A program made the position numbers and the translations under genes. From assembly GCA_951640165.1 (NCBI GenBank), contig OX621260.1, forward strand, positions 11,674,001 through 11,738,000: a DNA stretch of 64,000 nt. The letters run 5' to 3'. The DNA comes from Pseudoips prasinana (taxonomy: Eukaryota; Arthropoda; Insecta; Lepidoptera; Nolidae). Every line of letters begins with the position of its first letter. Position 1 is the first letter of the stretch. Below the pieces are notes generated by a model, which was not told the DNA's origin, did no database searches, and worked only from the letters and a program-made list of their open reading frames with translations. Below are positions 57,060 to 64,000 of the stretch, in pieces.

Positions 57060-58560
57060 ATTATCAGCTCTCAAGGACTTACAGACATACCAAGATCAGT
57101 GTCATAAACTTGAACAGGAGCGTGAGGAGAATGAGGTAGAGATAATAAGGGTCATTGATAGTAACACATCACTGAAAAGAGAACTTGTGAAACTCAACCA
57201 CCAACTAGAGTCTACTATTGAAGAGCGAGACAGACTGCATGCGGAGACAGAGTCTTTTGATAAGTGTATAGTGTTATATGAAGAAGCACTGTTCAAAATT
57301 AGAGATCTTGAATTAGAATTAATTAATTGTAATGAGAAGTGGTCAAATTATGTAAAAAAAACACTTCCATTAATCAGAGCTTGTATGACGAGTTGGCCAG
57401 TTGTAGTCCGGTGGATCTCCCTATTATTACAACGGTGACCATTGATTTGACTGGCGATGACTGTGTAGACTGCCAGCCAAGTGTTAATTCCGTAAGTAGT
57501 GACAAGCTAAAACAATACATACTTGAACTAAGTAAAGAACGTAGGGCATTATTAAACAAATTAGAAAATTATGAAATGAAATTAGAGGATAGCAAACTAA
57601 TTTATGAAAAAGATACTCAGTATTTGCTTTCTGAGATAAAAACTCTTGAGAAGTCTCTAGCAATCTCATATCACAGTTTCCAGTCATACAAAAATGAAAT
57701 GCAATTGCTGGCTGGAAAGTGTAATCCTGAAAGCAATAGGACATTGGAACCGGTTAACACCAGTAGTGCAGTAGTGGAGTCATACACACAGCTGGGATCA
57801 GTGTCACCAGTATCTCCACAAAATGACAATACTAAACATAGCTCCATACTGTATTCCGATGAAATGGGTAAGGGCCTTGGTACCTTGCTTTGTAATAAGC
57901 TAAGTTGTTCCTTTGTCAACTATTGTATGCCAGGATTACATTATAAAGATATAATAGATAAATTAATTCAGAATAAACACAGTGCCAAATCATGTATAAC
58001 TCTAATGGTAGGAAATTGTAAGAACTTAAAGAAAAAAGACATTACAGATAGTTTCACTAAGATGTTAGAATTAGACTGTAATAAGATAATATTGTGTGCC
58101 TTCCCCTATGTGTCCAATGTGCCTGATAGTACAAATAATTATATCCACAAGCTAAATATGCACCTACAGTTTTTGGTTAGCCATTATAGTAATAAATTTA
58201 TATTTTTGGACACAAATAGTTTTATAGATTCTTGTAGGGTAACCATGAGTACAGTTACTGTCTCAAGAAAATTTTTGAACATACTTGCAACTTTAGTAGC
58301 GGCACATATTAACTCAGTCATAAGTAGTATGACGAAGTCACTTTTTATACCATCTTTTAGTAATGTTATTAAAATCAATTTAGTTAGTAGTTTAAACATG
58401 TAAGCATGACAATAGAGAAGTGTGATAACTTTCTAATTCTATCACATCAAAATATAAACCGCTTCTCTAGCAAAATTATAGACATAGAACTTTTTAATGA
58501 AAAATATGAAATAGATATCCTTTGTTCAATTGTTTTATATAAATGTGTTACGTGAACTAT
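57060..58560 (+). mobile_element. CR1/L2-like LINE, ORF1 and start of ORF2
   Basis: ORF1 reads from about 57068 (ALKDLQTYQDQCHKLEQERE, a coiled coil alignable with the copy at 41619-43797). The frame changes at the A-run at about 57353, and the ORF continues to the stop at 58401-58403. The second half resembles the SGNH/esterase domain of CR1-type ORF1: YSDEMGKGLGTLL where a GDS-type block is expected, and ITLMVGNCKNL further on. ORF2 starts at 58406 (MTIEKCDNF, LILSHQNINRF...EIDILC, an endonuclease start) and is lost after about 58560. Confidence 0.78.
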
Positions 58561-58739
58561 CTGTAAATGATTGCTATCATATACTTAATTTAAAATTATT
58601 GACTCTGTCTCAAAATGAATAATGTTATTATTTCGAAGTTTTTCTTTTGTATACCTAAATATAATCTAAAATAATAAGCATTCAGACAACCGATCGAGCA
58701 TATATTGTGTTTGCCTACTAAATAATTATTCTAATCGGA

Positions 58740-58905
58740 CCAAATCCCGTGTTCATGCCCGCTTGAGTATGTTTCGCCGGACCGTCTCAACTGGGTCGTG
58801 TTGAAACCGGTAGTAGATGAACCCACTGAGTTTGTTTCGCTGGGTCTTCTCAGTTGGGGCGCATTGGATCCGGTGGTAGCATTAAAGCGCGACCATCGTT
58901 ATTAA
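58740..58905. repeat. Short direct repeat (SINE-like)
   Basis: Two ~60-bp imperfect direct copies begin gagtatgtttcgccggaccg and gagtttgtttcgctgggtct, within a GC-richer block. Confidence 0.55.
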
Positions 58906-58920
58906 CACAAGGTCCGTCAT

Positions 58921-59218
58921 AATAATAATACCTTTAATATAGACAGAACCATTGACAATATGTAGTAAAAATTTTAGACTTAAACTAGATAATTAAACAT
59001 AATCTCTTGACAATAACTTGATACGAGCTAGCTAAATATCATTGCTGTAATAAAATAAATTTTATAAATGTTTTCATACAAATGTACCTAAATATCTATG
59101 TTACTAGAAATAATATCTAATGTATACAACTATATTACTACAAACATGTTCTGACTATTTACAAGCGCTTTTTGAAAGTCTACGTGAATAAAAACCTTTT
59201 TTATTTTATTTTATTTTA
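58921..59218 (-). repeat. Dispersed repeat, family X, copy 3
   Basis: On the minus strand it contains gcttgtaaatagtcagaaca and aggtacatttg words shared with 7437-7590 and 14150-14282, and ends in an AATAATAATA-type tail at 58921. It is the longest copy. Confidence 0.65.
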
Positions 59219-60725
59219 TATTTAATTAATAAATATATGAAATATTATAAAAAAACAGTATCAAAAATTTGTTTTAGTTGTCCAGTAAAATTTATGGATT
59301 TTGATTTGTGTCCCTTTTGTATTCAAGGAGCGAAGTGATAACTTTGATTAAAAAATAACTTAGTCTATGCCAAATTAAATGATAGTTAATGATATTCGAT
59401 GTGCAATTACGCGTAAATGCAGTGGTTTTTACCTTTAAAGTCCATACAAATGTGCCGGTAACTGTCACAACACAATCACTTCACTCACACGAATTTCACA
59501 TACAAAATACAAAATTAATACGTGGAACACTTTTAATACGCTAAATACTCAGTGATTTACGGATAACTATTCTTATTTACAATGAAAATACAATAATTTC
59601 TAATAAATAATTGAAGACATTCAAAATCAGCTGTTAGCGATAGTGTTGCCAGCAGGAGAAAACCTAGTTGTTCTTTCTGAGCCGGAAATTACCGGTTTCT
59701 ATATTGCATGGCTTTCATGCGTTACTTTATTTTAAAGGTTTGAAGTGTAGCAGCGATAGAATTACAAGTATTTTTTTTAATTTTTTGTCTATGTAGGTCA
59801 AAAGATTATTAACGTTTAGGAAAAACATAAAAATATGACGTTTCTATATATATCTTCCATATTTCATCACTGTCCACGAATAAACGAACTACCACCCTCT
59901 AATATTTAGGATAGCCGTGTCCATACACGATCATCTTAGTAAAGCACTTAAGTGTGCAGTCAAGCGGTTTAATTTCGGAACATGTTCTTGCTTCTGGAGG
60001 CTACGCTGTTGAGCCCGGCCTTGGGCATCAGACAGCAATCCTTAAGCCACGTCAGAGGCCTATTGAGTTGGTTAAACAAGTATGACACTTATGTAACTGA
60101 ATAAAATAAAATAAAAAATTGGTAGTTATTTCCTGTACACCTAGACACCTTTTTCCAGCTTACACAAAAATAACCTCGTTACTACGAGGTTGTGGTTGCT
60201 ACAATTTTATGACTGACGCGTCTGATTACTCCAATTATGCTTTAAAATATTGTTTTCTTAGTATTTCAATTATATTGATTATGAGGAAGCCGGCGACACA
60301 CACATAAAATAATAATTATTCTGAGAATGTTAATAATTAATTACTATTCACATGTATGTGGCAAATCGTATATACACCTTTTTATGAGGTATTTATTGTA
60401 ATAATTCATACTGAAAATAAAAAAGCTATAATTGGTTAACCTAATCCTAGTAACATTATAAAGGCAAAAGTTTGTGACTGTGTGTGTTTGTTACTTCTTC
60501 ACGTCTAAACGGCTGGAGCGATTTTAATAAAATTTGGTACACCCAAAATTGCTGAACGCGCCTACAGAACTTTTCACTACAATAACAATCTTTCGTGATC
60601 TCTATAAATCTATTAGCAGCCTTTGTCTTGATGAAAAGTTATTGGAAAAAACTGTAAGCTAATATATATAAATATGTTTTACTATTCGGATATATATATC
60701 TAATAACAATTCAAACATTCCTTTA
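59219..60725. other. Non-coding, no gene recognised
   Basis: It holds the inverted cgctccttgaatacaaaagg word (about 59305-59335) and a dispersed lepidopteran repeat near 60470-60545 (tctaaacggctggagcgatt). Otherwise AT-rich and unassigned. Confidence 0.45.
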
Positions 60726-60729
60726 CAAG

Positions 60730-61580
60730 AAAGCCTAATCCCTTAGTTCACCCATACAAGCTATCGGATACTGTGATAGCTAGGGCAAGTACTATCAAAG
60801 ATCGGGGGGTGACATTTGACTCAAAGCTCTTATTTGATGCACACATTGAGAACATAGTCAATAGAGCTTCTAAAGCTCTAGGCTTCATTTTCAGAATTTC
60901 CAGCGAATTTAAAAACATTAAAACTGTTAAAATCTTGTATTGTGCATATGTCCGTAGCCACTTAGAATATGCTTCACAGGTATGGAACCCCAACTATGAA
61001 ATATATATATCACGTTTGGAAAATATTCAAAAGAAATTCCTACGGTACATTCAGCTCAAATCAAAAACATATTTACCCAATTACTTTAGTCGTTGCAGAA
61101 AGTTCCACCTGCTTCCTCTTCAGGAGCGTAGAAAAATAGCGGATATTTCTCTTTTACATAACATTATGAACGGATCGACCGATGTTACTGAACTTGTTAG
61201 TAAGATAGGTTTGCGCGTACCGTCGGCGTTACTTCGAAGATACCACCTTCTTCATACTCCTGCCGCACAGAGTAACTATAGAAGAAACTCGTTTCTGTTG
61301 AGGGCTTGCCATCTGTACAATGATGCGTGCCAGAGAATTGACATGGATCCCTTTAATATGAGTGCTTCACAACTAAAAAAGGCCTTATGTAACAAATATT
61401 TTTCGTAAATTGTAATGATTTATCATCACCACTGTCTTGTGTGCCTGTACTGCCTTTAATTACCAATTATTTAAATACTATAAGTGAAAACTTGTTATTG
61501 GCCTTAATTTAAACATACAACCTTATTATTATTTAATTAGCTGTAAGTTTTCTAAACAGAAAAATAAAATAAAATAATAG
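60730..61580 (+). mobile_element. 5'-truncated LINE 3' end
   Basis: An uninterrupted frame from about 60733 to 61408 encodes the end of a LINE ORF2: STIKDRGVTFDSKLLFDAHI, YCAYVRSHLEYASQVWNP and LENIQKKFLRYIQ, then LPLQERRKIADISLLHNIM to the stop. This is the RT thumb-to-tail order of jockey/L2-type LINEs. A 3'UTR of about 170 bp ends in aataaaataaaataa. No RT catalytic box is present. Confidence 0.85.
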
Positions 61581-61705
61581 CCTAATACCCGTAATATATG
61601 GGAACTAGATGACGGTCCAATAATAGCCCTTTGTGATACTAATTGACCGGATAGGCCGTCCCTTTAGATTAAAGACAAGAATTAACAAAATTTCATATAT
61701 AGGTA

Positions 61706-62860
61706 CTACTCTGTCAAGAAAGTACCGGGAAAAGATCAATAACATACAAAATGTTTGTTATTCATCCAAATTTATTTTATCACCTTCAAAGTATGCTCCT
61801 TCAGAAACGATACACTTACGCCAACGAATAATCCATTCATCAAAACATTTTTTAAACGCTGCTTTCGGAATTGAGTTCAGTTCTCGCCGCGAATTCTCCT
61901 TTATGTCTTCTTCCGATTGAAAACGGGTACCACGAAGTAGTAATTTGAGTTTAGGTTAAAGAAAGAAGTCAACTGGAGCCATATCTGGTGAATATGATGG
62001 TTGCTGGATGGTATTTGTTGAGCGTTTGGTCAAAAATTCGTTCACAATGATGGCCTTGTGCGAAGGCGCACTATCGTGGTGCAAAATCCAAGAATTTTTT
62101 TTCCACAAATCTGGCCTTTTTCGTCGAATTTGCACTCTTAAACGCCGCATAACGCTCAAATAATATTCTTTATTTACCGTTCGACCTTCCGGTAGGAATT
62201 CAGAGTGCACAACACCGCGATAGTCAAAGAAAACAGTCAACATGACTCGTTCTACCATGTCCTCAGCGACTTTCATGCGATTGAGTTTGTGGAGAAAAGT
62301 CAGATCTTAGCCGAGCGGCAACATGTTTCATACCCAAATGATTAGTTAAAATGGTACGAATCGACTCGTAAGATACAGAGAAAGTTTGGCGGCTATCTAT
62401 CTCCGAGCTGAATGAGGATTTTCAGTCACTATTTCCTTCACTTTTACGATGTTAACTTCAGTTGCAGACGTTGATGGCCTACCAGAGCGAGGCAAATCTT
62501 TCATCACATCTCGACCGCTTTTGAACGCTTTGAACCACTCATAAGCACGAGTTTTTGATAAGGTCGATTCACCGTAAGCCTTCTGTAATATTTTCAGTGA
62601 CTCCGAACACGAAATTCCATTAGCGATGCAAAATTTACTCTTTGTTCGATGTTTTTGTCCATTATGAAATTCGTAATACACACTGTATATGATATTACTA
62701 CAACCAGCACTGTATTTAATATAAATAACAGATGCTACTCAAACTCCGCGCCAAAATGGAAAACAGTTGTGCCAATCTAACAACAACAAAAAGAAACAAA
62801 AATTTCAATTTGGAACTATAAACAAGTCATCCATTCCCGATACTTTTTTGACTGAATGTA
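61706..62860 (-). mobile_element. Mariner element, broken
   Basis: Inverted ends share the words for gtcaagaaagtaccggga / gtcaaaaaagtatcggga at 61713-61730 and 62834-62851. The exact ends were not fixed. It contains one degenerate transposase. Confidence 0.78.
61750..62681 (-). pseudogene. Mariner transposase, DD34D, frameshifted
   Basis: The N-terminal part (62681-62397) has ESTLSKTRAYEWFKAFKSGR and LPRSGRPSTS, the mariner HTH and GRP linker. Breaks follow. The catalytic part (62276-61956) has VFFDYRGVVHSEFLPEG, WILHHDSAPSHKA and YSPDMAPVDFFL, a DD34D spacing. After a stop at 61956 the C-terminal words continue (FDEWIIRWRKCI). The first catalytic Asp region is in a damaged stretch. Inactive. 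Confidence 0.85.
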
Positions 62861-62934
62861 TGACTTCATATAATATGACTTCTAGGTTAGTATAGTGGTA
62901 GCAAGCATGTTTAACAGCTGATATAATAATATCC

Positions 62935-63165
62935 TGCATTATTCCCACACGGCCATCTTATCCCAAACTAAGCAGAACTGCTTGTACTATGGCAACCGGA
63001 AATCTGATATACTACATTATAATAATTTTCTTTTGTAACTACGTATTTATATAGATTACACTCAGACTCAGGACTAACAGATATGTTCATGCACACAAAT
63101 ATCAGTCCTGGGTGGGAATCGAACAAAGCAAGCATTTGCCACCACGCCAACAGGCCCGTATATAG
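62935..63165 (-). repeat. tRNA-derived SINE, inverted copy
   Basis: Same family as 108-355: the tail (ataataatatcctgcattat) is at its left and the box B complement (gggtgggaatcgaac) and head (acgccaacaggccc) at the right. It ends about 20 bp from the donor of exon 1d. Confidence 0.8.
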
Positions 63166-63184
63166 TTAACAAATATACACTTAC

Positions 63185-63508
63185 CTCTGTGAGATGAGCT
63201 GCAAAAAGATATGTAATATCAAATGAAGCATTTCTAAATTCAGGATTATCTTGTAATATTCCTGGTATCACTTTAAATATATCATTAAAATCTTTATTCG
63301 TCTCCTGCACGTTCTGATCGTATACTTTTATGTTAGAAAAATTAATGAGTTTATTATATTTTTGGCACACATTAAATCGTTTCAAAATCTGATCCAGAGG
63401 GCAACATTTATAGATACAAGTTTTGTTAATACACTCCGAATTATTAATAAATTCATTAGCAGCGACACTGGTCAATATAAATAAATTTAACAATATTTTC
63501 AGTATCAT
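63185..63508 (-). CDS. Mth-like GPCR, alternative first exon 1d
   Basis: 324 bp, 108 codons, with a donor GAG|gtaagt in phase 0 after LTE. A signal peptide (ILKILLNLFILTSVAA) is followed by the Cys core SECINKTCIYKCCPLDQ, a further Cys in NVCQKYN, and a FKVIPGILQDNPE stretch equivalent to VFHVLPR in 1a. It is four codons shorter than the other three. It is the outermost of the four, about 51 kb upstream of exon 2 (11776-11950). No ectodomain-2 or TM exon was seen between it and exon 1c. Intact, with a SINE inserted just behind its donor. It might belong to a separate gene with exons lost to TE insertion. Confidence 0.87.
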
Positions 63509-63560
63509 GGTAACGTTTGGTAATGAAAAGCATGAAGGTTGCTTTTAAAATATGTGGCCT
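63509..63560 (-). promoter_or_regulatory. Putative promoter/5'UTR of exon 1d
   Basis: AACGTTACC stands directly before the ATG on the minus strand. A TATA-like ATATTTTAAAAG lies about 40 bp upstream. Confidence 0.4.
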
Positions 63561-63635
63561 ACTCGGTACAACAACCTGACAGGATGTAAACGACAACTTA
63601 ACGCAAATTGCGATAACAATTTGTATGCTTTTATC

Positions 63636-64000
63636 ATCATCATCATCACCATATCAGCTGAAAGTCATCCACAACTCAAGATCTCCCCCAAGATCTCCAC
63701 AACTGCCAGTCTTGAGTTGCCCGTATCCAACGGCATCCCGTTACCTTTGTAAGATCGTTGATCTACCTACATTTCATTATATACTACTAAATATCATATT
63801 TTGAGAAATTTAGACAAGTAACTGATCGGCCAACAGATATTATCGTCTTTATCATATCAGCCGAAACACGTTCACAGCTGGACAAAGGCCTACCCCAAGG
63901 ATCTCCACAATAGCCGGTCCTGCGCAGCCCGCATACAGCGGCTTCCCGCAACCCTTGCAAGATCGTCGGGCATATGGGCGTACCTTCCAGAAACACTGGA
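63636..64000 (-). repeat. Two RTE LINE 3'-end fragments
   Basis: One fragment lies at about 63636-63760 (atcatcatcatcaccatatc, gatctccacaactgccag). A second starts at about 63850 (catatcagccgaaacacgtt, ctggacaaaggcctacccca) and runs to the window edge. Both are in the same orientation as the RTE LINE at 7608-10375. Confidence 0.75.

Overview
The window looks like AT-rich nuclear DNA of an insect, most probably a moth or butterfly. The support is spliced genes with GT-AG introns, a Methuselah-type GPCR gene, many copies of an RTE-type LINE whose 3' ends carry ATGATG tails, several tRNA-derived SINEs, BEL/Pao and other LTR retrotransposons, and IS630-Tc1-mariner elements. No bacterial, plasmid or phage feature is present. 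The species cannot be named from the sequence.

The only well-supported host gene lies on the minus strand. Exons for the membrane-proximal half of the ectodomain (11776-11950), TM1-TM2 (6837-7016) and TM3 (2107-2185) join in compatible phases, and the gene runs off the left edge before TM4-TM7. Upstream are four separate first exons of one type (15455-15790, 21376-21711, 34246-34581, 63185-63508). Each has its own ATG, signal peptide, the Cys-rich N-terminal Mth ectodomain, and a phase-0 donor. I found no second copy of the ectodomain-2 or TM exons among them. The layout resembles a variable-first-exon receptor locus spread over about 60 kb, with four alternative ligand-binding ends feeding one 7TM body. 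The first two exons come from a tandem duplication of a unit of about 1.67 kb; the second copy has since been stretched to over 9 kb by insertions.

Almost everything else is mobile DNA. From left to right: an R1-like ORF1 split by a TIR element (3405-5180); an RTE LINE (7608-10375); a composite TIR element (16921-19342); a deletion-derived LTR element (21812-25328); a second, younger LTR element on the minus strand (26410-31481) with two minisatellites and two broken integrase pieces; fold-back MITEs; a Tc1-like element (37891-39489) inside LINE debris; a CR1/L2-like LINE 5' half (41619-43797); and an undescribed ORF region (44089-46064). A BEL/Pao element with an F-type envelope follows (46277-56473), with a rosa-like mariner in its 3' LTR. 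The right end has a second CR1/L2-like 5' half (57060-58560), a LINE 3' end (60730-61580), a broken mariner (61706-62860), and the outermost Mth first exon beside a SINE.

By eye, LTR divergence orders the three LTR insertions: BEL/Pao youngest (no difference seen), then the minus-strand element (one difference in 287 bp), then the 21812 element (about nine substitutions plus a 9-bp indel). All calls come from reading the sequence; no database search was run.
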